A DNA stretch of 64,000 nt from positions 310,001-374,000 of the forward strand of contig JAFEMH010000520.1 of NCBI GenBank assembly GCA_022495995.1, read 5' to 3'. The notes beneath the pieces were generated by a model. It did no database searches and was not told the origin of the DNA. It saw only the letters and a program-made list of their open reading frames with translations. The position numbers and the translations under genes are program-made. Of this stretch, positions 23,721 through 35,800 are shown one piece after another (position 1 is the stretch's first letter; every line of letters begins with the position of its first letter). Origin of the DNA: Adenophora triphylla var. japonica. Its lineage: Eukaryota > Streptophyta > Magnoliopsida > Asterales > Campanulaceae.

Positions 23721-24600
23721 CAGACGAATACGTCTGATTTTCCCCAGCAAAGGCTAACAAAATCCCCAGCAAAGTTAACGGAATCCCAAAAGCCAACGGA
23801 ATCTCGAGAAGATCTCGAACTACGAAAGGGCTTGATTCCCACTAGGGATACGTAGGTAGCCTATCATTAGGTCCAGCCCCTCGACCAAAACGGTCACCCT
23901 CTCCTTCGGCAGCAGACGAAGTCCACCGAAAGGGCATTTCACATCAAGGTCCGAGGCACCTAAAAAGCCATCAAGGTCCGAGGCACCTAAAAAGCCATCA
24001 TCATCAAGGTCCGAGGCACCTAAAAAGCCATCATCATCAAGGTCCGAGGCACCTAAAAAGCCATCATCATCAAGGTCCGAGGCACCTAAAAAGCCATCAT
24101 CATCAAGGTCCGAGGCACCTAAAAAGCCATCATCATCAAGGTCCGAGGCACCTAAAACTCCATCTCGAGGCACCTAAAACGCCATCATCAAGGTTCGAGG
24201 CACCTAAAATGCCATCATCAAGGTTCGAGGCACCTAAGACGCTGTCACTAGGAAAGCGATAAATCACAATCATCCCCAGCAGAGCGGATAGCCATCAGAC
24301 CGAAAATGTTCATTCCTATCCCCAGAAGAACGGATAGCCATCAGACCAAAAATGGTCATCTCTTAGCTCCAGCAGAGTTTCTCTCCAAAGAACCAACCGC
24401 GTAACTCGCTCATCGTGTTCGAGGCACCTAAAACGCCATCATCTCCAGGGTCAAAGACCCGAACTACGGCCGGCTTGATTCCCATTCGGGATACGTAGGT
24501 AGCCTATCGCTAGGTTCAGCCACCCGATCACTCGATCATCCCGCCAAATATGGAGCCTTACTCTTATCGACGACCCCGCTTCCTTCGAAAGCGTCGTCGC
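23721..24600 (+). repeat. 3' UTR with 30/33-bp repeats before LTR2
   Basis: It contains a block GAACTACG...GGCTTGATTCCCACTAGGGATACGTAGGTAGCC (23818-23862, repeated at 24463-24505). A 33-bp repeat array built on TCAAGGTCCGAGGCACCTA spans about 23940-24175. A CCCCAGCAGAGCGGATAGCCATC duplication lies at 24273-24345. The same blocks recur at 34797-36237 before LTR3. No gene is seen. Confidence 0.8.
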
Positions 24601-24611
24601 CGAGGGGCTAC
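24601..24611 (+). promoter_or_regulatory. Polypurine tract before LTR2
   Basis: CGAGGGGCTAC immediately precedes the LTR2 start TGTAAG. The identical string precedes LTR3 (36227-36237). In LTR elements this primes plus-strand DNA synthesis. Confidence 0.65.
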
Positions 24612-26280
24612 TGTAAGTGCTCCAATTTGAACTTGTTAGAATTTTCGTTAAAAAATTAACGAAAGTTATAACATTTCTAACAATCCTAACATTTCTAACA
24701 AAGTGAGGGTAAAATGGGCATTGTTATTTAAGGTTAAACCTCAAAAAGAATCTTAAAAAGCAAAACAAAGGAAGAAAACCAAAAATAGAAATGGCTGGAA
24801 ACATAAACTGGCTGTTAATTTGAATTTTCAAAAGAAATATTCCTCTTGTCCAAAGCCTGAAGCAGCAATTAATGAACAGTGCACGCGAAGGATCCTATCC
24901 GCGCGGATACCTTTGTCATTTCAGGAGGGCTATAAATTGAGCCCTCCAGTCACAAAAATAAGGAGCCACAACACAATTTGCACTGAACCTCTGGCTAAAT
25001 ATAGAGAGAAAACAGTGAGAATTCACTTGAATTGTCACCATTTTCTCTTGAATATTTCCCAACTCACACTCACTCTCAAATTCAAACCCTAAACACATTC
25101 AAGCCTCAAACACTCATATATTCAAGCCAAAGCCTCAAAATACAAAGAAGATAGGTATAACCTCCCTCTTCTTACCCTAAATCTCTCATCCATGCATGCA
25201 TCTTCAAACTACAAAATGTAGTTCATTCTTCTTCTTGTCTTAAGATCCAAGAAGATCACCATGGAAGTCCATCTCCATGGATGATCTTCTACAAGGATCA
25301 ACATTTTCTTTAATGTGTTCTTAATTTCTTGCAAAGAAAACTCATTTTCAAAACCCTAAAAACCATTTTCAAGCATCAAATCTCATTTTCAAAGGATAAA
25401 AATCCCCTTCCCAAGCAAATGAAGTGCTTAGTCCTAATGTACCCCAAGGATGGTTTGGTATAGTTGATTCACCACTAAAATGTCAAGTGATAACTAACCA
25501 AAACCTAGGGAAATGGGGACAAGCATGGATGCAAAACCCCCTTTAAAATCATATTTTCTTTCATGGGAAGTTGCTGTCCAATAGCAATTTTCTCAGACCT
25601 CAGTCCATGGTCTAATTTTTTGGACACAGATAAATGTGGAATTTGGTGTTGACTATAAAATACTTTTTGTAGCCAACATCCATATATTTCCATAAATATT
25701 TTTACTTTATTTTTTGGGTGAGTAAAACTCCTCTTTTCAAATTTTCTTTCAGAGGCTAGTTCATCAGCTTCTGGGAATCCAGATCTCATATCTGAGGTTT
25801 CCAGAAGGTTTTGACCCCTCAAATCTTCTCCAAAATGGAAAATTCCTTCTCAAAAATCTTATTTAAGGTGTCTGGAACAACTTTCATTCTCTGAGTTTAT
25901 CCAGATTATGAAGTTTTAAGACCCTTGAATCCATTTCAAAATCAAAGGTCCACTGCCTTTTTCATTCTGGCAGAAGTGGCTCTCAACTTCAAAAGGTCTT
26001 TTGAGTACCAAATCTCAATCCAAAAATCTTCCAAAAAATCATGGGATCAGTTTAAAGTCTTAAAAAGATATCCCAATTTTTACTTTTCTGAGTTTCAAAT
26101 TATTTTGGCCAAAACACACACACACACACACACACACAAATGATTTTCAGCTTGGAAGACTCGTTTTACGAGGCATTCCGGGTGCACACTAACGTCCTTC
26201 CCGGCGTGTAACATGACCTCCGAACCCAAATTTCTGATCTCGGGCTTTTTTCAAAGTTTTGGCCCTTAAAACAAAAATGG
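24612..26280 (+). repeat. LTR2 of the Tat/Ogre-like array
   Basis: About 1,669 bp, similar to LTR1 over its length. The palindrome ATCCGCGCGGAT is at 24897-24908, then TTTGTCAT, then TATAAA at 24931-24936. A (CA)n run lies at 26113-26138. It is followed by TGGCGACTCCG (26283). Confidence 0.85.
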
Positions 26281-26395
26281 CGTGGCGACTCCGTTCTTTT
26301 TCCCGGGTCTTATTTGGTTTTTTTCAAAGAAACTACGAAAGGAATCGAATTTTTCTCCCGCGAAATGGCGACACATCATCACAGGGACGTACAAC

Positions 26396-28700
26396 TCCGC
26401 ACCCCGAAAATCCGCAAAATGCCGAGCAGTGGAATCAGATGTTGGAACAGATAAGACAACATGAGAGGCTCGGGATCGCCGCTATTGGAAGGTATCGTAA
26501 CCTGTGGGCTAGCAATTGTTCGCAACCCTAATGGAACCTTTACGGTTGATGCGAAGATTGGAACTAATTACCCTCCCAGGCATGCCAACTACCGTCAAAT
26601 GCCCTGTTCCCTTTCGTGTGGAACTACTAATGGTCCAAGCATTCCCCAGCCTATCACTCAGCCTGCCTCTTGGCCTCATTGTATCAATACTCCTCGACAG
26701 TCCGATATTGGTCAACTTCCCCCCGGCGCCTCTCGGTTTTCACCTTTGGGTTTCACCGCCCGTTTCGCCCGCAGCCTTGGAATGGGCCGCCGCTACTCCA
26801 AAACCTCGCCCGGCCCGGCCATCGGGCCCGGAATTGGTCCGGGCCAAGACATCTCGCCCCTACAGCTCGATACTCCTCAACAGCCCGATCTAGGTCAACC
26901 CGCTCTGTCTCTCGTGTCTCACCACCAGGATTGAATCGGCTGGCTTTCGCCCCACGCTTTGAAAGGGCCGCTTACTACTTCACAACATCGCCCGGTTCGG
27001 GTCATCATCTCGGAATGGGCCGGGCCACGACTTCTCAAGCCCAAAGAAGCTTGACATGGCTCCGCAAGCCATTTTGGGACAAGCTTCGCTTCTCGTGCTC
27101 CATGGTTCGAGGGGGCCACTTGCTTCCTCCAATTCTCGAAGCACACTTGCCCCTATGATACCGCAAGATCACATGGGCCACCTGTGCTCTTATCACCACT
27201 TCATCGGGTTTACCGTATTCAAAACATCCTCCAAGCTCTACCTCACTCCTCCTGGTTGGGAAGTCCGACAAGGTCAAATGCTCCTCATCAAATTCTCCAC
27301 CCTACTGTTACGCAAGCCGCTCCCGCTCATCAAGTACAAGTATGCACATTACCCTTGTAGTCACGTTCCTCGCCGTGGTCAAGACACGTTCAGCCCTACT
27401 GCTACGATGCCTCAAATCTTATATCTTCAAGCAGCCTTTGATCCGCACTCACCGCTCCCCGGTATCCAACCATTACGAGCCATATATCCTCATCTTCGGC
27501 AACCTGCCAGCCTTATGAGGAGGGTTACTGGTCACGCTTTTAATGCTCGTAACCGTCATTCCTCCCACCAGAGTACTTCCTACTGTGGTTTCGTTTGCTA
27601 ATGCCAATCTTGTGGCGGGGTCATGCAGTCCTAGTGTTCCTATTGACTCGTCCAATGGATTATTGGTAGAACCAATTAAGAAAATACAAGAAAAGCCTAG
27701 CAACGAAAGTATCGACGATCGCTCGACTCGGGCCATCTCACCATACCAATCTTGTGTATCTGACATGAATGAGTCTTACCAAAAGTCAAATCTCGACGCT
27801 TACATCGATGGTTACATCAAAAGGGTTCGTGCACGGGGAAGCATTATGGGTCGGAACATGTCTCATCGCTATAAACCTTACCCTTCCAACACGACTGCAA
27901 CATCCATCAAAGGAAAGAAGGCATTGTGTACAAATGACGGCATCCAAAAGCAACCAAGAAATGGTGGTCCTCTAAGGCAACGAGAACATTTTGATGATTT
28001 TGGGATGCCCATGGGCTTAATTTTCAAGGGTTTAGTAAAGGAAGGCCTTTTGGAGCCTCTCAGGGACTACCATCCAAGACGCTCAAATGCACCCCTAGAC
28101 ATGAGTAAGCACTGCGCCTTCCATAATCATTATGGCCACACGACCGACGACTGCACAGTCTTGAAGAGAGCGGTTCAAGGGTTAATCGAAGCGGGCAAGC
28201 TTGAGCGCCCCAATGGACCAAAACCGGTAAGCCCTGTTCAGAATGGTAACCAAGTCAATGACCAAAGAGCACTAAGAGTTTATTCTCCCCCAAAGGAGAA
28301 ATTACATCCCAAGGATTTGGGTGTTTCCTTAAGCAAAGTTTTAAAAAGCTTGCTAAAGCAGGGTCTCCTCGAACCCATGAGAAACTATCAGCCCAAGGAT
28401 CCCAAAATCCCTTTGGACACCACTAAGCATTGTGCTTTCCACCAGTATCACGGTCATATAACCGACAACTGTACAACTTTGAGAAAGGCAATTCAGGGGT
28501 TAATTAAGAAGGGCAAACTCGAGCGCCTCAGTGATCTCAACCCTGCCAATGATCATTTCCCAAACAACACGAGTGTAAACATGATTGAGTTTTATGATTC
28601 AAGCTCCAAGCCAGATGATTTAGTGACAACAAATGTGGAGAATGGCTGGTTTGACTGCAACAAGCATGTGACCATGGCCGGATTTGATGAAGTGCTTTAA
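26396..28700 (+). pseudogene. gag module 1 of the second internal region, with duplicated knuckle
   Basis: The N-terminal block (WNQMLEQIRQHE near 26430, then NPNGTFTVDAK near 26530) matches the gag N-terminus elsewhere in the array. A Pro-rich, frame-disrupted middle lacks a recognisable capsid domain. A 385-aa intact frame (27543-28700) then carries two copies of an approximately 90-aa module. Each has GLLEPxRxYxP, KHCAFHxxxGHxTxxC (a CX2HX4HX4C knuckle) and GLIxxGKLER; the knuckles are at about 28110-28150 and 28428-28472. It ends at TAA 28700. It is a nucleic-acid-binding gag C-terminus, possibly still translatable from an internal ATG. Confidence 0.75.
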
Positions 28701-30559
28701 ACTCTCGATCTAATGGCAGATAAGGCAACCGTCAGGGCCGGTGAGCGGGGAATTCCCGAAGTTACCAAAGGCGAGCATAGTCTCGTCATAGCTTCATGAG
28801 GAATTTGCTTCCAATGTCCGAAGGGTAGAGACGTGGTCCAACAACAAAGAGTAGCTAGACTAGGGGCTACCCATCCTTTAATATTAAAACAGTCTTTTAG
28901 TCAACCTTCGTAGGTTCTAGTACTTTCTTCGTTCAATCAAGTCCTCCTTGGACATTGTAGTTAATCTTAAATTTTCTATAAAAGAGTCTTTTTCTTTTCT
29001 TGCTAGACTTGAGACATTATTTGCACACCTACATTACATTTAATGAAATGGTTTTATTTTAAATGATCACTCGCATTGCCCAACAAATAATCTCTGGAAA
29101 TGATTAAGATTTTAATTAATTGGTGCGAGAAAGTCAACTAATGCCCTCCCTATACACTTTCCTTACCTCACAAAGGCCTCCATCAAGCCATACACTTTTC
29201 AAAATATGTCCCCATCATCACCTTGACCAAGTCAACGACGGTGGCAGCATCAAAGAACAACAAAAGATCACTCAGCATCGGAAAATTGACCCCATGTCGA
29301 CAAAAACCCAGGGGCTTGCCTTCGCCCTCATGTGCTTCAAAAAAGAAAAAGAGAAAATCCAAGCAAAATCTTAAAAAAAAAAAAAAAAAAAAAATCAGGC
29401 CAAGGATCCAAAGACCGCCAATCGTAAACTTGACATATGGGCAAATTTAAAGCTTGAAGAACGGAAGTTGTCGACTACAAGGGAACAGTCAAATACCCTT
29501 AAGCTGTATTCAAATTCTTTCTCCCCCAATGAAAGATGATGATCAAGAAGCAATGAAATCACGGAAGAAGCCGTCAAAAAATGACTTGTCAAGGAACATC
29601 TCAAGGCCCGTACCTTATCATTCAAGCTTCCCATCCGACCCTTTTTCACCAAATGGACCACAAATGTTCATACCATTTCCCAAAGCTAAACACAGTTCAT
29701 GCCCGAACTACGGCGACCGAGCTCCTTATATTAAGGGGAACGTAGGCAACCAGAAATGGTCCGGTCATAAACGCATTCAAATCCCAGAAAATTCGGTCTC
29801 ATCAATGGCCTCTCACGTGCACAATCTTTCTTCGCAATTCGCCAACTTAACCCTTGGTATTGGTCGACTTTCTCCTCATGATTAATCAAAATGTTTGTTC
29901 ATATTGAGATTAGAGGTGTGAGTAACCCGAACATTAATAAAGGGTTTTAAGCAATCTTGTGATCATTTTGAATAAAACATGTTTTCAGATGTCTCGACAA
30001 GTCTTTTTTTTCTACATTATAGGAAAAATAGAGCTAAACACTAATTTTCTGTCAGCAGGGGCTTCCATACACTTTTACAAACCTTTCTACACGTATGCTC
30101 TCTCAAAAGAGTCAAACCCAAAGCGAGTTTTTTTGTGCCTTCATCAAATGAGGTCATCAAATAATACAAATTGGGGATTCGTCCCCACTTTTTGAAAAAT
30201 ATGCCCCTGCAGGTATACATTCCTAAATTGTCTTTCTTTTACATTTTCCTCGGGTTGACTAATTGACTAAAGGAAATAATAAAGTAAATATAGAAGGATG
30301 GGTTGCCTCTTTTGCTACATGACAAATCAATTTGAATTAGAGGTGCACTGTAATTTAAGGGAGAGCTTTCGTCAAGTCATTTCTTTAGAGTGGGGCTTCT
30401 CTGGTTATGCCGGGTCCACGTTGGTTCCTCACTTCACTACAAGATTCACAATCATGAAGCTGAGGCTTTACCAAGTCGCTTCTTCAAAATCGAGACTTCG
30501 CCAACACATCTCTTCAGACCAAGGCTCCGCCAAATCGCCATGTTGGTCATGGGTTTGTC
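28701..30559 (+). other. Untranslated, 3'-UTR-like stretch between the two gag modules
   Basis: Contains ATAAAAGAGTC..TTTAATGAAATGG (28978-29050) and a 21-bp A run (29372-29392). The CCGAACTACGGCGACCGAGCTC...GGGGAACGTAGGCAACC block (29703-29742) is normally found downstream of integrase. No protein domain is seen. Its presence inside the unit suggests a recombinant, pol-less internal region. Confidence 0.55.
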
Positions 30560-33100
30560 AAGTGCAGTTCTTTGATGTCCAAGGATGAGGACGGAATTTT
30601 AACCAGGACCAGAGATTCATGGCTAATGTTGGAATTCGAGTCCATAAAACTCCTTGTGCCAATCAGAATGAGGTTTCGATGTTCATCCTTGGAAGGTGTC
30701 AGGAATTTTGGTTTGATGATTGCCCTCAAACCCGATGGGACTTTCACGGTAGAAGAGGAAAAGGATCCCCATCCCTATCTTGGCCAGACAGACTACCGCC
30801 GAATGCCACCACCCTCCTCACATGGAACCTCCACCGGCCACACTCTTCTCAACCTGTGAATCAGCCATCCTTTCAGCCTCTGGGCCCGGTATACATTCAC
30901 AGCCGCCTGGGATAGTCGTTTGGGGAAACAAATTGAATTCGGGCCCGATTTGGGCCGTATGGTGTGCCTCAATACATTGGGGTCAGCTCGGTATGTCGCA
31001 GCTAGCTTGGTTCGGTACATCGCCGGGGCTTCTCGCATTACATCGCTTGGTATAATTTCTCGGTTGGGTTTGGGACGATGGTCAACTATGGATCACTTTG
31101 AACTTCTCAAAGCCCCGTAGTTTGGAATGCCTCGACAAAGAACCCGCTTTAAGACAGCCTGGGCCCCCCGCACCTCACAAGTCTCACAAGATCCCTTCAT
31201 GACCGCCTCAATGGGACAAAGAAACCCCCAATCCCACTCTTGGTCGCCCAGCTACTCCAGATGCCACCACCACCTCCTATGGTACTATCTCCTCGATCTT
31301 TGGGTTAGCCAGCCTCCCCAACTACGTACCACCGGATCCATACAGCTCGACGGATGAATCGTCTCAGCCTCGCAGAAACAAAATCGCACGAATGTATTCT
31401 CATGGTTGGGGGTACCTTGGAATGCCACAAAGAAATTGGGATCCCGTCTCGCCGGAAACGATCAAGCCGAACCTTCACAACAACAAGCTTAGAGTGCCGC
31501 AAAGAACAGCTTTGGGATGCCACCACGCTTTGGTTCGGGACAACAAAATGATGCTAGTTCACCGCCCCTAACACAGCCTTCCACAAACCCATCTCTCACT
31601 CAGTGGGATCAATGGGCCAAGCAAGCCCCTATCCCAGCTTCATCGAAATCACCAGACCGCAAAGATCCTCCCGGTTATGCACCCTCGCCACGCCTAGCCA
31701 TGCAGTTCAACAACCAGGGACAGCAGCTCGCATTTAAGCCTACTTATGGGTCTCACTCCGAAAACTCGAGTTACCCGGCCACCTCAAGTCTACCACCACC
31801 CTCTTTGCCAATTGGAAGTCAACAAAGAAGTCAGCCGGGTTCTATCCCTTTGACCAGGCTCCTACTCATACTCCACAGGGTAATTTGGGCTAAGGACAGG
31901 TTTACGCCTATGCTCCAGGCCCTGCCATACTTTCCGCCAGCGTGCCGCCAATGGTGACCTCTCTCTCCAGCACGATCACCGGCTTGAACACTCTGGTTCC
32001 ACCACCGGACCCTCATCTAGCTTTGGTTCATGGAACACCATAAGGAAATGAAAGCGCATGTCGCCTAACTGATACAAAGGAAGGCCGCCCTCCGTCTCGC
32101 AGATCCCGATTCCGCACAAGTTCGTGATGCCTAACTGTTTGACGGGGCTGCCTGTCCCAAGATCCACCTTGACACCAACTAAGCCAAAGGATGCACAAAC
32201 CTAATAGCCTGGCCGACTACTTCTCCTTAAAACTAGGGGCTTCTAAAGTGGTTCTTTCGGTTGAAACCCAAGTTCAGGGCTACTTGGGAACAGATCACCA
32301 ACACTTTCACACATAATTATAAAGCCAACTTGGAATGAGAGACAAACAGAGTCGACCTGCAGGCGACAATGCAGCGCCCAGATGAGAATATTGGGGATTT
32401 TTATAAAAGGTGGAACTTGAAGCTCAATGAAATGGCCATCCCTCCCTCTGACGAGGAGCAGTTAGACATCTTCCAGTCATCCTTGAAGCCGCATTTAAGG
32501 GCCTCACTTAGCAATTTCCCCTATCCGGATCTGCGGGCAATGGTCAATGCCGGGGCTAAATTTGAGAGGGCTTACAATCAGCAGCAAGTTGTTGCACCTC
32601 AAGCTACGTATACCGGGCTTCTTCCACCTCTCCTTCCCAGTCCTATTCGGGACAGGATTGCAACAATGCCACTCCTTTCGTGCCAAGGAAAGGTGATGTG
32701 CCCAAGATGCGAAGCCTTAAGCTTAAAGATTTCGGAATGCCTCTGAGCGACGTCTTTCAGGGATTTGTGAGGGAAGGTTTGACCAGACAACCATCAGCCC
32801 ATGGATCCCGATGTCCCTTTGGACACAACTAAACTCTGTGCTTCCCACTAGTATGCTCCTGAAAAAGGGCGATGTGAGAACTGATCGAAAAGGGTACTCC
32901 AAGGACCCAATACAGTCAACAATCCATCCCCTAGAAAAAAAAACGTAAGGTGAATATGATTGAAGCCATGAACAAGCCAAGTGCCACTATGGCTAACAGT
33001 TCCCATATGGAAGACACCCTTCGAAGGGAGGATTCTAGTTGCATAGTTCGCCTCGAGGATTCTAGTTTCATAGTTGTTATCAAAGATGGGTTTCTCACTT
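30560..33100 (+). pseudogene. gag module 2 of the second internal region (capsid-bearing), broken
   Basis: The N-terminal part (30572-30859) has KPDGTFTVEEEK and YRRMPPPSSHGT. A Pro-rich section follows (31300-31960). The capsid region at 32040-32750 includes MQRPDENIGDFYKRWNLKLNEMA and SLKPHLRASLSNFPYPDLR in a 125-aa frame (32369-32746). A degraded knuckle VPLDTTKLCAF lies at about 32812-32850. The tail VNMIEAMNKPSA sits at about 32947. At least five frame changes or stops are present. It aligns with 10045-11960 of the first internal region. It has no protease, RT or integrase downstream. Confidence 0.7.
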
Positions 33101-34090
33101 CATGACGTAATGCTGCAATGAATCTGGGGTCACATCAACTTCACCTCGAGGTCTCTCACGTTGATCGATCGGCTTGGTACTTTATCAGTATGTCAGTTTT
33201 ACAGTCAAACCTTTAACTGGACCTCTTTAGTGACACTTTGTTGAACCTGGGGCCTCATCAAATCATTCAGAGAAAGATTCCGTGGCTTTCGGAATGGGGC
33301 TTTATCAAGTCACACCTATCTTCAGAAGAAAGACCTAGTCACCTCAACAACTATCTTGGAGTTTCAGCTTTAGAACTTGGTATATGGCAACTCCCTGCAT
33401 CATCAAAGGTTGAGAACTGGGAATCTCCTCATATCAGCATTTCGCCAAGTCATTCTCCAAATTTATGTCAAATCACAACTAACCCAAGCGAAAGAGGGTT
33501 CATTCATGACAACATACTTTGATTCTAGAGCCCCGTCAAAGACGCCTTCAAATGTCCGAGACTGAAAAGAAATTTCAATCGAGACCCGGGGTTCAAATCC
33601 AACTTCATCGCAAAATCAAAATTGACCTCATCAATGACATGCAATTCAGTCCGCGACCAAAGGATATCGCCCCACCAGCTCAAAGCATGTCCCAAACAGT
33701 CCACAACACATACAAACCCTCTCACCACATGCATCCCCACAAAATCTCCCTGTGGCTCATGTAGCATGCAAAACATGAATCAATAAAAAAAAACCTAAGC
33801 TATTGCGAATCATTTTTAGTTCCGTGCATGCATCCATCATCATGAATGTCATATGTGCATTTGTCCCTCTGCTAACAAATGTAGCAATTCAAGCACGAAA
33901 GACCAGCTTTCCATCACTACCCGAAGTCACCCCGCAGCAAAGATGGTCTCCACCGAAGCGTAATTCCAATAACTTCAACAAATGACTGATACCTCAGACA
34001 CATTAGGACAACACCACCTTGGCTCCAGGTCTGCAGCGCATCAAGTCCGGCAACCCCCAACATCCACAAATATATGAAGACCGCCTCCAG
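33101..34090 (+). other. Untranslated region downstream of gag module 2
   Basis: Short ORFs only, with no domain. An A8 run (33785) and several CCACATGCATCC-like low-complexity pieces occur. I see nothing gene-like. Confidence 0.45.
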
Positions 34091-34530
34091 TGTCTACAAT
34101 CGGTCAGGGACGCCAAGTTCTCGAATACAATTCGGTCAGAAACGTCAAATTCTCAAATGCAAATCGGTCAGGGACGCCAAGTTCTCAAATACAATTCGGT
34201 CCGAGATGCCAAGTTCTCAAACGCAAATCGGTCAGGGACGCCAAGTTCTCAAACGCAAATCAGTCAGGGACGCCAAGTTCTGGAATACAATTCGGTCAGG
34301 GACGCCAAGTTCTCAAAGTGTAAATCGGTCAGGGACGCCAAGTTCTCAAATACAATTCGGTCAGAAACGCCAAGTTCTCAAATACAATTCGGTCAGAAAT
34401 GCCAAATTCTCGAATGCAAATGGGTCAGGGACGCCAAATTCTCAAATGCAATCCGATCAGAGACACCAAGTTCTCAAAGGCAAGTAGGTCAGGGACGCCA
34501 AGTTTTCAAATGCCAACCGGTCAAATGTTT
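34091..34530. repeat. Tandem repeat, about 32-bp unit (GGTCAGGGACGCCAAGTTCT)
   Basis: About 13 units alternate GGTCAGGGACGCCAAGTTCT and GGTCAGAAACGCCAAGTTCT, joined by CAAATACAATTC or CAAATGCAAATC. Overlapping ORFs in three frames are repeat by-products. Confidence 0.85.
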
Positions 34531-35184
34531 CAACATCTCGATCAGATACATCAAAACTCTCAACACTATCAACTACCACACAGCCCCGCGACTTGCTCTC
34601 CTGCAGGTAAACACAGCAAAGGTACGTTAGTCCCTCAACATATCTCAAAAATATGCATGCATTCACAAATGTTGCATGATTACCCTTAGCTTTAGCTATC
34701 TCCGCAAATAGCGACGGAAGCTTCAGTTCCTTAAGGTGACAGCCTCCGAATTATCAAAAGGCCCAGGATCCTAGACCTGTTCCTAACTGTCCAGTGGATT
34801 TCGAACTACTCGGGATACGTAGGTAGCCTACCATAGGTCCAGCCGCTTGACCAACACGGTCACCCTTTTCCCCGATAATCATCGTAAGCTCTAATCTTCC
34901 CCAGCGAGAATGCCCTCAAATAGTCTCCCTCAACCTCGATTTTGGTTCATACTCCTGAACTGAGTCCTCATTTAGGATCATACAATGGAACTAAACCTCA
35001 ACTTAGGTCCATCCCTGACGAAAGCCAACGGAATTCCGTCTCTTTCACCTCCGGCAGCAAACGTAATACCGATCCCTTCAAATGAAGTCTACCAAAAGAC
35101 TGTCTATCCCCTCGAAGTCTGTCCCCAACGAAAGGATACGAACATCGAAGGAAATCGTTTCAAAATAAGTTGATACCTCCAGAT
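34531..35184 (+). other. 3' UTR segment between repeat arrays
   Basis: Includes GGATACGTAGGTAGCC (34810-34825) and CAGCAAACGTAATACCGATCC (35053-35073), the latter recalling the 73-bp hairpin unit of the first internal region. No gene is seen. Confidence 0.5.
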
Positions 35185-35500
35185 CACCCATCATCAAGGT
35201 TCAAGGCACCTAAAATGCCATCATCAAGGTTTGAGGCACCTAAGACCCCATCACCAAGGTTCGAGGCACCTAAGACGCCATCATCAAGGTTCGAGGCACC
35301 TAAGACGCATCACCAAGGTTCGAGGCACCTACGACGCCATCATCAAGGTTTGAGGCACCTAAGACGCCATCACCAAGGTTCGAGGCACCTAAGACGCCAT
35401 CATCAAGGTTCGAGGCACCTAAGATGCCATCATCAAGGTTCAAGGCACCTAAGACGCCATCATTAAGGTTTGAGGCACCTAAAACGCTATCACACACAAC
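35185..35500. repeat. Tandem repeat, 30-bp unit (TCAAGGTTCGAGGCACCTAA)
   Basis: About ten units with the core AGGTTCGAGGCACCTAAGACG. They are clearly related to the 33-bp array at 23940-24175, so the repeat family is shared by both internal regions. Confidence 0.85.
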
Positions 35501-35559
35501 ACTAGGAAAGCGATAAATCGCAATCATCCCCTAATTCGACAAATCGAAATCATTACCAG

Positions 35560-35800
35560 GGCGACTTCCCAAAAATAGTCAAATCATAAGGCGACTTCCC
35601 AAAAATAGTCAAATCATAGGGCGACTTCCCAAAAATAGTCAAATCATAGGGCAACTTCCCAAAAATAGTCAAATCATAGGGCGACTTCCCAAAAATAGTC
35701 AAAACATAGGGCGACTTCCCAAAAATAGTCAAATCATAGGGCGACTTCCCAAATATAGTCAAATCATAGGGCGACTTCCCAAAAGTAGTCAAATCTTAGG
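35560..35800. repeat. Tandem repeat, exactly 30-bp unit (GGGCGACTTCCCAAAAATAG)
   Basis: About eight nearly identical units with the core GCGACTTCCCAAAAATAGTC followed by AAATCATAG. No counterpart is seen in the first internal region. Confidence 0.9.

Noticed and set aside
23820..24173. 117-aa ORF with repeated DLDDDGFLGAS
   Set aside because: Translation of a 33-bp non-coding repeat; the period is divisible by three, so no stop arises.
26461..27158. 157-aa, 125-aa and 162-aa overlapping ORFs as separate genes
   Set aside because: They are frame-shifted pieces of a gag N-terminal region; GTFTVDAK ties them to the other gag copies.
34019..34689. Overlapping ORFs of 203, 137, 77 and 96 aa
   Set aside because: All three frames of a tandem repeat stay open; no domain or conserved start is seen.
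35560..35800. CRISPR-like or coding 30-bp repeat
   Set aside because: It is a head-to-tail 30-bp minisatellite without spacers; the minus-strand ORF is a multiple-of-three artefact.
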